Assembly: GCA_964631965.1 (NCBI GenBank)
Contig: CAZWAR010000007.1
Coordinates: 1-46,531 of the forward strand
Direction: 5' to 3'
Source of the DNA: CAIQPS01 sp964631965
Lineage (GTDB): Bacteria; Actinomycetota; Thermoleophilia; RBG-16-64-13
DNA length: 46,531 bases
Part shown: positions 7,799-16,066 of the stretch, piece after piece
How the letters are laid out: every line of letters begins with the position of its first letter
How positions within the stretch are numbered: the stretch's first letter is position 1
Notes under the pieces: generated by a model
Database searches by the model: none
The model's input: the letters and a program-made list of their open reading frames with translations, nothing else
What the model was told of the DNA's origin: nothing
Made by a program: the position numbers and the translations under genes

Positions 7799-8689
7799 TC
7801 AGTCGCGATAGAGTTCGTCGCACTCCCCGCGCAGCACCCCACCCACGACGTCCAGCACCTGGGGTGATCTTTCGGCCATCTCGGCTGCGCTCACCAGGAT
7901 GCGGCTGCGACCCATCGCCGCCGTGTCGGCTATGGAGGACCCGAACATGATCGTGGTCACGCCTGCCCAGACCGCCAGGCCGGTGCACATGGGACAGGGT
8001 TCGCAGGTCGAGACGAGCAGAGCCCCGGTGAGGTCCGGGCTGCCCCAGGCCTCGACGGCTTGGAGGATAGCCGAGTGCTCGGCGTGCAGGCTGGGGTCGC
8101 CCCGGGTGACGCCGGTGTCGTGAGCCCGAGCCAAGGCCCTGTCGCCCATGAGCACTACGGCTCCGTATCCCTTATTGCCCTCCTCTCTTGCTCGCCTTGC
8201 TTCAGCGATGGCTGCGCGCATCGCTCCCTCCACGTCCACTTGCACGATCTGCTCCCGGCAGTGCGGTGCATAGGGGCGGATGACCGTGTAGTCGCGGACG
8301 AAACGCAGGCGAGGGTCGAGACGGCTGAGGAATGTCTGCACCGGCCGTTCGGACACAGCGCGGCAGACCCGGCGGGTGTCGAGGCCGAGGGTGGTGCAGG
8401 CCTCCAGGGTGGGGCACCGGTCGTAGGACTGCCAGGCGATGTGAACTCCGCTCTCCTCGACCACTGTGGTGTCGTTCGGGCTGAGCCCCATATAGCCGAA
8501 AAACAGCAGGTTGTACGCCTCCCGTGGGGACACCGGGACGGCCGGCAAAGGGTCGTCACCGCGGCCCGGATACCCGTGAGCCTCCAGCCAGGCGAGGCGT
8601 TTATCGCTTCGCCGCCGCTCCACGGCGCCGTAGTCGCCTGTCTGCAGCCCGACGATCTCGTGTTCCAGCGCGTCCTCGTATGCGGTCAC
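7799..8689 (-). CDS. Cytidine/deoxycytidylate-type zinc deaminase with an extra N-terminal domain
   Basis: This 296-residue protein has two parts. Residues about 153-296 form a zinc-dependent nucleobase/nucleoside deaminase domain: H202-A-E204 supplies a zinc ligand and the proton-shuttling Glu, and P231-C232-P-M-C235 supplies the other two ligands. Residues 1-150 form a separate domain with the Cys-containing motif DRCPTLEACTTLGLDTRRVC (89-109), which is not part of the deaminase fold. The GTG start at 8689 overlaps the upstream stop as GTGA, so it is translationally coupled to the VOC gene. The base or nucleoside acted on is unknown; the N-terminal part could be a small-molecule or redox sensor (inference). 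Confidence 0.8.
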   Translation of the reverse strand: MTAYEDALEHEIVGLQTGDYGAVERRRSDKRLAWLEAHGYPGRGDDPLPAVPVSPREAYNLLFFGYMGLSPNDTTVVEESGVHIAWQSYDRCPTLEACTTLGLDTRRVCRAVSERPVQTFLSRLDPRLRFVRDYTVIRPYAPHCREQIVQVDVEGAMRAAIAEARRAREEGNKGYGAVVLMGDRALARAHDTGVTRGDPSLHAEHSAILQAVEAWGSPDLTGALLVSTCEPCPMCTGLAVWAGVTTIMFGSSIADTAAMGRSRILVSAAEMAERSPQVLDVVGGVLRGECDELYRD

Positions 8690-9303
8690 AATCCCGTCCC
8701 CTCGCCGGGCGTCGGGACCACTGCGCGCTTCTCGGCCTCTCCGTCGGTCTTAGCCGGGGCCTCCCCGGACTCCATCTCATCGCTCTCTACGAGCTCCACG
8801 CAGATACCGTCGGGGTCCCGGAAGTAGCACCAGCGCCAGAGCGGGCGGTCCGGATCACGCACGGTGCGGACCGGGGTATGGAAGCACACCCCTGCCTCTT
8901 GCAGCCGGCGGTACTCGCCGTCTATGTCCCGGGTGAGGAGGGCGAGGTGGGCGGAGCCGGCCACTGAAGGGTCGCCGGGATACGGGCCGGACTCCGGCTC
9001 GAGGTATTGGATGAACTCCACCCGGAGACCTCCCAACTCCATATCGGCGATGAGGATGTCGGCGGCGGTAGTCTCTGCTGCGTCAACGGCGCCGGCGTCC
9101 GTGTCTGTCCTGCCGGCGGTGCTGTCGTTCCCGGCAGCGCCGGTCCTTGGAGAAGGACCGAAAAGGGCCGTCCCCAGATCGGCAGCCCGGCGGCGCTTGC
9201 GCCTCACCTCGCGCATGCCGACGACATCGCGATAGAACGCAACCGTCCGTTCGAGGTCGCTGACGGTGAAGCTCACATGGTGGATCCCGGCGACCCCTAC
9301 CAC
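8686..9303 (-). CDS. VOC (glyoxalase/bleomycin-resistance) superfamily protein
   Basis: This 205-residue protein shows the paired beta-alpha-beta-beta-beta modules of VOC metalloenzymes. The start is IHHVSFTVSDLERTVAFYRDVVGM, and candidate metal ligands are H8 or H9, E96 in RVEFIQ, H119 in SAHLAL and the Glu in CVELVE. GTG at 9303 is preferred over GTG at 9309 because AGGAGG (9314-9309) overlaps the latter and sits 5 bases before the former. Residues about 50-81 are an Ala/Gly/Asp/Thr-rich insertion between the first strands, and the C-terminus is a charged low-complexity tail. It forms a two-gene operon with the deaminase. Reaction unknown. Confidence 0.8.
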   Translation of the reverse strand: MVGVAGIHHVSFTVSDLERTVAFYRDVVGMREVRRKRRRAADLGTALFGPSPRTGAAGNDSTAGRTDTDAGAVDAAETTAADILIADMELGGLRVEFIQYLEPESGPYPGDPSVAGSAHLALLTRDIDGEYRRLQEAGVCFHTPVRTVRDPDRPLWRWCYFRDPDGICVELVESDEMESGEAPAKTDGEAEKRAVVPTPGEGTGL

Positions 9304-9410
9304 TCCCACCTCCTTGCGTTCGTCGTCGGGTCCATGCCCAGGGGCGCCGTGCTAAGACGCTCCTACTTCGCCAGATTCTAACGCTCGTTTCCCGGGTACC
9401 CAAGCAGCGC

Positions 9411-9853
9411 ATGCCACCACCACAGAAGCCACCATCACCGGTCTCGCGGAGAACCCGGCGCCTGCTGTACTTCTTGGCAGGAAGCCTGGCCCTCACTCTG
9501 GCCCTCATCGGGGTGGCCGTGCCCGTGCTGCCCACGACGCCGTTCGTGCTGGTGGCAGCCTTGTGCTTCGCCGCAGTTCGAACCGAGTGCACGACTGGCT
9601 GCTCACCAACAGAGTGTTCGGCCGCCATCTGCGCGGATATCTTGCAGGGCGAGGGGTGTCGATCTGGGTGAAAGTGGGGATGCTCGTTCTCCTGTGGGGC
9701 ACCATCGGAGTCTCGGCCGGACTGTTCGTGCCCCATCTCTAGCTTCGCGCGCTGCTGGGAGTGATAGGGGCCGCCGTGACCATGCACCTACCGATGTTGA
9801 AGACACAGCCCCGACGCAGCGGGTGCACTTCCGAGCGGATGCTGGAGCCGTAG
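9411..9853 (+). pseudogene. DUF454 (YbaN-like) inner-membrane protein with a frameshift and an in-frame stop
   Basis: Residues from ATG 9411 match the start of YbaN/DUF454 proteins (GVAVPVLPTTPFVLVAALCFA). At about 9572 the frame breaks. Restoring one C there (GCC-CGC) gives CFARSSNRVHDWLLTNRVFG, the family's signature, in the other frame. That frame continues through a helix (WVKVGMLVLLWGTIGVSAGLF), meets TAG at 9740-9742, and then resumes as the family's last helix (LRALLGVIGAAVTMHLP) to a stop at 9851-9853. Two independent lesions in about 147 codons indicate decay, or two base-call errors. YbaN has no established function. Confidence 0.8.
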
Positions 9854-9878
9854 TGTCCGGCCCGGTATCCTGGCGAGG

Positions 9879-10805
9879 ATGGATCGGAAAAGGGACAGGA
9901 AGAGATACATACGTACCGACCGAGCTGTCGGGCTGGGCGTGAGCGCTGCGGCGTACGTGGTGGCACTGGCCGCTGCGATCGTCGTGGTCTGGGGCACAGG
10001 AGTCAGCGGTGCCCTCCTGCAGACGGCTCTTGGAACCCTGGTGGCTACCGTCGTCATCTTCGCCGCTTCGGTGGTGTTCGACAACTCGAGCATGTACGAT
10101 CCCTACTGGAGTCTGCAGCCGTTGGCCATCGCCGGCTACTACATCTGGGTCGACTGGGGTTTGCTCAGCGGCCGCCAGATCCTGATCGCCGTGCTGGCCC
10201 TCCTTTACGCCGTCCGGCTCACCAGCAACTTCTACCGGGACTGGCCGGGTCTGGTGAAGGAGGATTTCCGGTACGTAGGCTTCCGCAGGAGTTCGGGTCG
10301 CCTGTACTGGCCGGTAAGCTTCCTGGGGATCCATCTGTTCCCCACCATCATGGTGTTTCTCGGCTGTCTGCCCATGTACGCTGTGTCGATGACCGAGGCC
10401 CCCGGGCTCGGATGGCTCGATGCCGTCGGAGGCGCGATCATTGTCACGGCCATTCTCCTGGCTTTCGTCGCCGACGAGCAGCTGCGGCGGTTCCGTCGGG
10501 ATCCAGTCAACCGGGGCGCGTGTATCCGGACCGGGCTGTGGGCCGAGGTCCGGCATCCGAACTACCTGGGAGAGATAGCCACATGGTGGGGATTCTGGCT
10601 GCTTGCTCTGGCGGCGTCGGTCCGTTGGTGGTGGACGGTGGTCGGAGCGGCGGCCATCACCATCATGTTTGTCTTCGTGAGCGTGCCAATGATGGAGAAA
10701 CGCGCGCTTGCCACGCGCTCCGGGTACCGTGAGTACCGCGAGCGGACGCCGATGCTGCTGCCCAGGCTGTGGGGCCGGCCGAAGCCCTCGGAGGCGGAGG
10801 ACTAG
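9879..10805 (+). CDS. DUF1295 / steroid 5-alpha-reductase-like integral membrane protein
   Basis: This 308-residue protein has about seven membrane segments. The C-terminal half carries the signature of the DUF1295 branch of the isoprenylcysteine methyltransferase/steroid-reductase fold: RTGLWAEVRHPNYLGEIATWWGFWLLAL, then PMMEKRALATRSGYREYRERTPMLLPR. NFYRDWPGLVKEDFRY in the middle is also typical. The ATG at 9879 is preceded by TATCCT (9866-9871) 7 bases upstream, suggesting leaderless initiation; GGCGAGG directly abuts the ATG and is too close to act as a ribosome binding site. The family is presumed to act on lipids, but the reaction is not established. Confidence 0.85.
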   Translation: MDRKRDRKRYIRTDRAVGLGVSAAAYVVALAAAIVVVWGTGVSGALLQTALGTLVATVVIFAASVVFDNSSMYDPYWSLQPLAIAGYYIWVDWGLLSGRQILIAVLALLYAVRLTSNFYRDWPGLVKEDFRYVGFRRSSGRLYWPVSFLGIHLFPTIMVFLGCLPMYAVSMTEAPGLGWLDAVGGAIIVTAILLAFVADEQLRRFRRDPVNRGACIRTGLWAEVRHPNYLGEIATWWGFWLLALAASVRWWWTVVGAAAITIMFVFVSVPMMEKRALATRSGYREYRERTPMLLPRLWGRPKPSEAED

Positions 10806-10833
10806 GACTTCGGATCGAAAGGTGTGCAGGGGC

Positions 10834-11295
10834 TTATCTGCGGCCCTTCGTCCAGTCCTTCCCCACCTCGACCGAGGTGGCGTTCAGGGAGATGTTGATG
10901 TCGCGCACGAACATCACCAGGGAGGCGACCAGGCAGAGCATGCTTGTGATGAATAACGCGGCCACCAGCCAAGCGATCTCTACGCCGAACAAGGCGGTGA
11001 CGAACAATGCGATGACGACCAAGGCGATGAAGAGGACGCAGATACCGGCGAGCAGGATGGCCCATCGCACCAATCCCGCGCGCCGGCCCAGGATCCGCAG
11101 CTGAAGGTGGGCGGCCTCCGCTGCTTCCCCAGTGGAGTTGCGGGCCTGACGGGCGAGCGCCCGAGAGTGGTCGACGATACGGCCGAGACGGTTCGTCATG
11201 GTCAGGAGGAGCAGCCCCACCCCGGAGATAACCACGACGGGACCGACGGCCGTCTGCAACACCGTGACGAGCTGGGATGTCTGTAATGTGTCCAA
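10834..11295 (-). CDS. DUF2721 family membrane protein
   Basis: This 153-residue protein matches the DUF2721 pattern. It has an N-terminal helix (TAVGPVVVISGVGLLLLTMTNRLGRIVDHSRAL), an amphipathic cytoplasmic stretch (residues about 45-70) and two further helices (AILLAGICVLFIALVVIALFV and IAWLVAALFITSMLCLVASLVMFV). The start is TTG at 11295, the only candidate giving the complete first segment; no clear Shine-Dalgarno is seen, but TATCCT (11310 to 11305) lies 9 bases upstream. It is divergent from the alpha/beta hydrolase gene over 41 bases. Function of the family is unknown. Confidence 0.8.
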   Translation of the reverse strand: MDTLQTSQLVTVLQTAVGPVVVISGVGLLLLTMTNRLGRIVDHSRALARQARNSTGEAAEAAHLQLRILGRRAGLVRWAILLAGICVLFIALVVIALFVTALFGVEIAWLVAALFITSMLCLVASLVMFVRDINISLNATSVEVGKDWTKGRR

Positions 11296-11336
11296 AGTGG
11301 TACAAGGATATCAACGGCGAGTAGGAAGGTGACGAG

Positions 11337-12155
11337 ATGAAGGTCGAGGTGAACGGGATATCCATCGCGTACCACTTGGAGCAACCAGATGACGCAAGCA
11401 TCGGCGAGGAGCCGGTGATCATGCTCAGCCACTCGCTGGCGACCTCGTCGGCCATGTGGGGGCCGCAGTTGGAGGCCCTGGAGGGCTGCTACCGGTTGCT
11501 GACGTACGACACAAGGGGCCATGGAGAGAGCGACGTTCCCCCCGGTCCCTATTCCCTCGAGCAGATGGTGGACGATGTCCTCGGACTGTTGCGGGCCCTG
11601 GGGATCGGCAGGGTCTACTTCGTGGGGATGTCGATGGGCGGGATGATCGGGCAGTTGCTCGCCCTCACCCATCCGGAGTCACTCTACGGCCTCGTGCTCT
11701 GCTCTACGAACGCGAGGATGAGCCCCGATGCCCCGGCTGTGTGGGACGAGCGTATCGCCGTCGCCAAGGCCGAAGGGATGGAGGCCCACGTAGAGCCGAC
11801 CATCGGGCGGTGGTTCACGCCCGAGTTCGTGAGGAAGTGCCCGGAGAGGGTCGACCCGGTGAGGGAGATGATCCGCAGGACCGACCCGGCGGCCTATATC
11901 GCGTGCATCGAGGCCATCAGAAAGGCCGACTTCCTCGACCGCCTCGACGGGCTGCGTATGCCCGCTCTCATCATCGCCGGACGGGAGGATCCCGGACTGT
12001 CGGCGGCGGAGGCCATCCACGATAGGATCCCCGGCTCGCAGATGGCGGTCCTGTCTCCCGCCGCCCACCTCTGCAACCTGGAGCAGCCGGAGGCCTTCAA
12101 CCGCGCCCTGCTCGAATTCCTGGCGCGCAGCGAAGCGGCGCGCCAGGCCAGATAG
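11337..12155 (+). CDS. Alpha/beta hydrolase (3-oxoadipate enol-lactonase-like)
   Basis: This 272-residue protein has a complete alpha/beta-hydrolase triad. The nucleophile Ser is in the elbow GMSMGGM, the Asp is in IIAGREDPGL and the His is in SPAAHLCNLEQPEAF. The oxyanion-hole region LSHSLATSSAMWGPQ and the overall length resemble PcaD-type enol-lactonases and related esterases. ATG at 11337 has GGAAGGTGA 5-12 bases upstream. No other aromatic-degradation genes are adjacent, so the PcaD reaction is not assured. The 3' end of the gene forms a strong hairpin. Confidence 0.85.
   Translation: MKVEVNGISIAYHLEQPDDASIGEEPVIMLSHSLATSSAMWGPQLEALEGCYRLLTYDTRGHGESDVPPGPYSLEQMVDDVLGLLRALGIGRVYFVGMSMGGMIGQLLALTHPESLYGLVLCSTNARMSPDAPAVWDERIAVAKAEGMEAHVEPTIGRWFTPEFVRKCPERVDPVREMIRRTDPAAYIACIEAIRKADFLDRLDGLRMPALIIAGREDPGLSAAEAIHDRIPGSQMAVLSPAAHLCNLEQPEAFNRALLEFLARSEAARQAR
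12119..12147 (+). terminator. Hairpin overlapping the 3' end of the hydrolase gene
   Basis: A perfect 10-bp stem (12119-12128 with 12138-12147) with a 9-base loop lies inside the last codons of the hydrolase, just before its TAG. A second G5/C5 hairpin follows around 12157-12171. Neither is followed by a T tract. Confidence 0.45.
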
Positions 12156-12399
12156 CGGGGGGCGGTCCCCCGGACGCCCCGGGGCGGTAGGCGCTCAGGC
12201 GGCTCGCCCGCCCTCTGGAGGCTACGAGTCGTCGGCCACCCAGACCCGCCTACGTGCGGCTTGCCGTCCGGCGATCCTCGTGTTTGTATGGATATGGGCG
12301 GCCATCCTGCGCGGGGGATTCGGCAACATGCAGGGGTCTCTCCTTCGGGCCGGCCGCAACGCGGGTTGTTGCTCTGTTTTCCGACCAGAAGGAGGGGGC

Positions 12400-13848
12400 A
12401 TGGGAGAGAAAACGATAAGCCGCCGTGATTTCCTCAAGGTAGCCGGGATGGCCGGGGCGACCATCGGGGTGGGAGCCGGCCTCGGCGGAGCGGTCGGAGC
12501 CTGCGGTGGGACCGAGACGGAGACAACCACGACGACAGGCGCGGCTGCCACCACCACGGCGCCCTCTGCGACCGCGACCACCGGAGCTGCAGCATCGACC
12601 ACGAGCGTCAGCGCCGGTGTGGAGAGTGGCCGCGATATCAAGCTCGGTCTCGTCTCGCCCAAGACCGGGCCACTCGCCTTATTTGCGGCGGCCGACGACT
12701 GGTGGGTCGACTTCGCGCTGAAGACGGCCACCCCAGATGGCATCATCGGCGGCGACGGCAAGAAACACGTGATCACCATCGCCCGGGCCGACAGCCAGTC
12801 CGACACAAATCGGGCGTCTCAGGTGGCCGGCGATCTGGTTACCAACGACAAGATCGATCTGATGATGGCCTCGGGCTCTCCAGACACGGCCAACCCGGTG
12901 GCCGATCAATGCGAAGCGCTCGGCTGCCCATCGATCGCCAACTTCGTGCCTTGGCAGCCGTTCTTCTTCGGTCGCGGCGCCACTCCAGACACGCCGTTCA
13001 AGTGGACCTACGCTCACGCGATCGGCCTGGAGGATATCATCGCCAACTTCATCGCCATCTGGGACCAGGTCTCCACCAACAAGAAGGTCGGCTTCATCTT
13101 CGCCAACGACGCGGACGGCGTGGCCTGGACTGACATGCAGACGGGCCTTCCCCCCGCGACCGAGGCGGGCGGGTACAGCTACGTACTACCGGACCTGTAC
13201 CCGGTCCCCACCGAGGACTTCACCAAGTACATCTCGGAGTTCAAGAAGAACGGCTGCGAGATCTGCTGCGGCACCCTGATCACTCCCGACTTCACCAACT
13301 TTTGGAAGCAGGCGGTGCAGCAGGGATATAACCCGAAGATCCTCACCATCGGGAAGGCCCTCCTGTTCCCTCAGACTCTGGAAGCCATCGGCCCCGTTGC
13401 CTACAATGCGACGGTCGAGGGGGTATGGCAACCGAGTTGGCCGTACAAAGATTCGATCACCGGCCTTACCTGCCAGCAGTTGGCCGACCAGTATATGGCC
13501 GACACCGGGCAGCAATGGACGGCCCCGATCGCCCAATACGCGAAGTACGAGTGGGCGGTGGACGTCTTCAAGAAGGTCACGAACCTCGACGACAAAGAGG
13601 AGATCGTGGCGGCAGTCGACACCACTAGGCTCGAGACCTGCATGGGTACTATCGACTTCACCGCTCCCATCGACATGACCGACCTCAACAAGAGCCAGCA
13701 TCCGGTCAAGAACATCTACAAGAGCGCCGCTGGCGGCGCGCAGTGGGTCAAGGGCGACAAGTATCCGTTCGAGCCGGTCATGGTGAGCAACGCCAACCAT
13801 ACCGACCTGCCCGTTGTCGCCAAGGTGCAGGAGATGCAATACAGCTAA
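12400..13848 (+). CDS. ABC transporter substrate-binding lipoprotein (Peripla_BP_6 / LivK-like), Tat-exported
   Basis: This 482-residue protein begins with a twin-arginine signal (S7-R-R-D-F-L-K13), a hydrophobic stretch and a lipobox ending at Cys35 (AVGAC). A Thr/Ala-rich tether runs to about residue 75, and a type I periplasmic binding protein domain follows (IKLGLVSPKTGPLA onward). The ATG at 12400 has AGGAGG 4 bases upstream and puts the Arg pair where it should be; a longer reading from 12280 is rejected. It is paralogous to the protein at 16067-17497. No permease or ATPase gene lies nearby. The ligand is unknown; this family binds branched-chain amino acids, amides, urea or aromatic acids. 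Confidence 0.88.
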   Translation: MGEKTISRRDFLKVAGMAGATIGVGAGLGGAVGACGGTETETTTTTGAAATTTAPSATATTGAAASTTSVSAGVESGRDIKLGLVSPKTGPLALFAAADDWWVDFALKTATPDGIIGGDGKKHVITIARADSQSDTNRASQVAGDLVTNDKIDLMMASGSPDTANPVADQCEALGCPSIANFVPWQPFFFGRGATPDTPFKWTYAHAIGLEDIIANFIAIWDQVSTNKKVGFIFANDADGVAWTDMQTGLPPATEAGGYSYVLPDLYPVPTEDFTKYISEFKKNGCEICCGTLITPDFTNFWKQAVQQGYNPKILTIGKALLFPQTLEAIGPVAYNATVEGVWQPSWPYKDSITGLTCQQLADQYMADTGQQWTAPIAQYAKYEWAVDVFKKVTNLDDKEEIVAAVDTTRLETCMGTIDFTAPIDMTDLNKSQHPVKNIYKSAAGGAQWVKGDKYPFEPVMVSNANHTDLPVVAKVQEMQYS

Positions 13849-13868
13849 TAGTCCTGCTTCGTGATGAT

Positions 13869-13888
13869 CGGGCCGGGGCACGGGCCCG
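13869..13888 (+). terminator. GC hairpin after the binding-protein gene
   Basis: CGGGCC (13869-13874) pairs with GGCCCG (13883-13888) around 8 bases, flanked by GATC on both sides that can extend the stem with a bulge. It lies 21 bases after the stop and could separate the binding-protein gene from the hydrolase gene or attenuate readthrough. Confidence 0.4.
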
Positions 13889-13994
13889 GGATCAGCCGGA
13901 GGAAGGGGAGACTCGCCGGCTTTCCGGGTCCGGTTGGCCGGGTTCGTCCGCAGAATGGTCGGGATGTGCAGAGGCCTGGGAAAGGGCGGCAGAT

Positions 13995-15731
13995 GTGAAC
14001 AGTGCGGCAGCGGCAACACCGGGCGACGAGGTGCGTGGGCCGGAGATACCCTTCGTCGACGGTATCCCCTTTCCGCCCTCGGTCAGGCCGGTGGTGATCC
14101 TCCGAGGGTCGGACTTCGAGTTGGGCTACCAGTACTTCCGACAACTCGTGCAGATCTACGGGTCCTGGCTACCCTCGCAGCGCGGCGGCTGGCTCTACTT
14201 CACCGCTCCGCTCCACAGGCAGAGCTATTCGTCCGAGCAGAGAGAGGCGCTGAAGCAGTACGACTCGAACGTCAAGGAGTACGCGCCCGAGTGGGTGGAC
14301 ATCTTGAACGGGATGGTTGCCGGTGCGGGCGATTCGGGGATCGACATAGCCTACGAGGATCTCCTCGCCTTCTACGCCCTCTACGAGGAATTCCTGCCCT
14401 GGTCGGATAGGTCGTTCGTGATGCCTCAGCCCCATTGCAGTGCGTTCGCGGCCTGGGGTAGAGCAACCAAGGGCGGTCGGCTCATCTGTGCAGGCAACGG
14501 GGACGACAACATCGGCTTCTTCTCCAGCACGGTAGTGGTATTCCCCGAGACCGGTAATGCGTTCATCACCTCCCCCTTCAACAACCCCGGATTCGGTGGC
14601 TTCCCGTCGCATCCGGGGATGAACAACAAGGGACTGGTGCACGTGCACCACGGGACCGGGAAGTTCGACTTCCCCGACCGGGGCTATACCGTGCCTCGGG
14701 GGTTCGCCAACATGCACATCCTGCGCTTCGCGAGCAGCGCTCGCGAAGCTGCGGAGATGCACCTGGGTCTTCCCAAAGCGGTCAACTGCAAAGACGGCAA
14801 CTTCTTTGCCGACGTAAGCGGCGAGGCTGTCGTGATCGAGCGGCGTAAGCCGCCGGTGTTACGGCACCCGGGCGATCTGGGCGAGACGGACTTCCTCTAT
14901 CACACCAACAACTATCTCAGCAGGGAGACCGGGGACGAGCGTGATCAGGAGTTCATCCCTCATGCGGGGTGGTTGAACAGGGAACTCAAGGGACTCGAGG
15001 AGATGGATTGCACCGCCTGGTCGGTCTCGAGGAACCTCTTCTTGTGGAACATGCTCCACAACTACCAGGGGGAGGTGGACGTCGATTTCGCCGCCATGAT
15101 GTACCGCTTCCCCAGCACTCTGGCCCGCCCCACCCTTGAGGCTGCCGACGAGGCGTATCGAGCGGAGCGAGGGCGGACCTATAGGGCCCGCATCGGCAGC
15201 CTCGACAACTCGTTCATCGGTATTACTCAGCCAGACGACGGGGACGACGGTCGCTACCTCGTCTGCCACGGCCCTGCCGCGAGAGCCACTGGGCCGGCGA
15301 TGCCCACCCTGCACAACTACGGACCCGGTCAGATGTATTCCTTCTACGAATTGCGTCTGGCCTCCGATCCGGTTGCTGTCGCCCAGGCGGCTCTGACCCG
15401 GGCCCAGACCGATCTCTACTACGCGAACACCGCGATCGGTGCGTTGACCTACCTCGAGGCATCTCCCCTGGAAGGACCGTTCGACAGAGCCAAGACGGAG
15501 TACTTCAAAGGCCACTATTTTCTTAACGGTGTGCTGTGCGGCCGGGTGACCGACGAACGGGAAGCTCTCTACGATCTGTCCCGGGCGACCAGGGCCTACA
15601 CCCGCTGCCAGGTGTATGCCAAACAGGTGCGTGAAGCCGTTACTCCGCCACCCAGCAGGCCCGAGCACCTGGGGCTCGAACCCTGGATGGGGGATTGGGG
15701 GGATTGGGACCGATACTTCGAAGAGGAGTGA
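13995..15731 (+). CDS. NTN-hydrolase: peptidase C45 / acyl-CoA:6-APA acyltransferase-like, long form
   Basis: This 578-residue protein resembles C45-type autoproteolytic acyltransferases/hydrolases. In them an internal Cys becomes the N-terminal nucleophile after self-cleavage. The candidate is Cys148 in PQPHCSAFAAWGRATKGGRLICAGNGDDN, which has the family layout (Cys, small residues, then a Gly-rich strand ending in N-x-D). Later blocks are SHPGMNNKGLVHVHHGTG, FADVSGEAVVIERR and LYHTNNYLSRE. GTG at 13995 is used, with GGAAAGGG upstream; earlier codons in frame are inside the preceding gene's tail. Expected chemistry is amide or ester hydrolysis or acyl transfer. It lies between two orphan binding lipoproteins, so it may process the same ligand (inference). 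No signal peptide is visible. Confidence 0.75.
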   Translation: MNSAAAATPGDEVRGPEIPFVDGIPFPPSVRPVVILRGSDFELGYQYFRQLVQIYGSWLPSQRGGWLYFTAPLHRQSYSSEQREALKQYDSNVKEYAPEWVDILNGMVAGAGDSGIDIAYEDLLAFYALYEEFLPWSDRSFVMPQPHCSAFAAWGRATKGGRLICAGNGDDNIGFFSSTVVVFPETGNAFITSPFNNPGFGGFPSHPGMNNKGLVHVHHGTGKFDFPDRGYTVPRGFANMHILRFASSAREAAEMHLGLPKAVNCKDGNFFADVSGEAVVIERRKPPVLRHPGDLGETDFLYHTNNYLSRETGDERDQEFIPHAGWLNRELKGLEEMDCTAWSVSRNLFLWNMLHNYQGEVDVDFAAMMYRFPSTLARPTLEAADEAYRAERGRTYRARIGSLDNSFIGITQPDDGDDGRYLVCHGPAARATGPAMPTLHNYGPGQMYSFYELRLASDPVAVAQAALTRAQTDLYYANTAIGALTYLEASPLEGPFDRAKTEYFKGHYFLNGVLCGRVTDEREALYDLSRATRAYTRCQVYAKQVREAVTPPPSRPEHLGLEPWMGDWGDWDRYFEEE

Positions 15732-16066
15732 TGAAGGGGGCTTGGAAAACGGGGCTCGCAAAGCCCATCTGAAGCAACTCGCCGTTTCGGCGGGAGTCCA
15801 ACGAAAGCGAGTCCCGAGTGGACCCGCTTTGCACCCTAATAACGGTTCTCACTTCGGCCCCGCTTCACCGTACTCCGCGGCCATTTACCTCCGCGTTTCC
15901 TCTGCGGGTCCCTTTGAAAGCTCCTCAGGTGCTGCGCTGAACTCTCGGGACTCTGGGGAACACTCTACAACGTTCGCCGCGACTTTGGAAGCCATCCGAC
16001 CCACGAAAAAAGTCGCAAAACGCACTCGGGCACAGCGGCCACCGGCCCGCCATGAGCGGACGCAGT
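15732..16066. other. Intergenic region between convergent genes; no gene seen
   Basis: These 335 bases separate the C45-like gene from the converging binding-protein gene. A weak hairpin lies around 15780-15800 and another possible one uses the repeated GCGACTTT / AAAGTCGC near 15977-16016. The reading frames crossing it have no recognisable protein character. Confidence 0.5.

Noticed and set aside
9565..9595. tRNA-like TTCGAA stretch
   Set aside because: No cloverleaf arms can be formed around it; it belongs to the decayed DUF454 gene.
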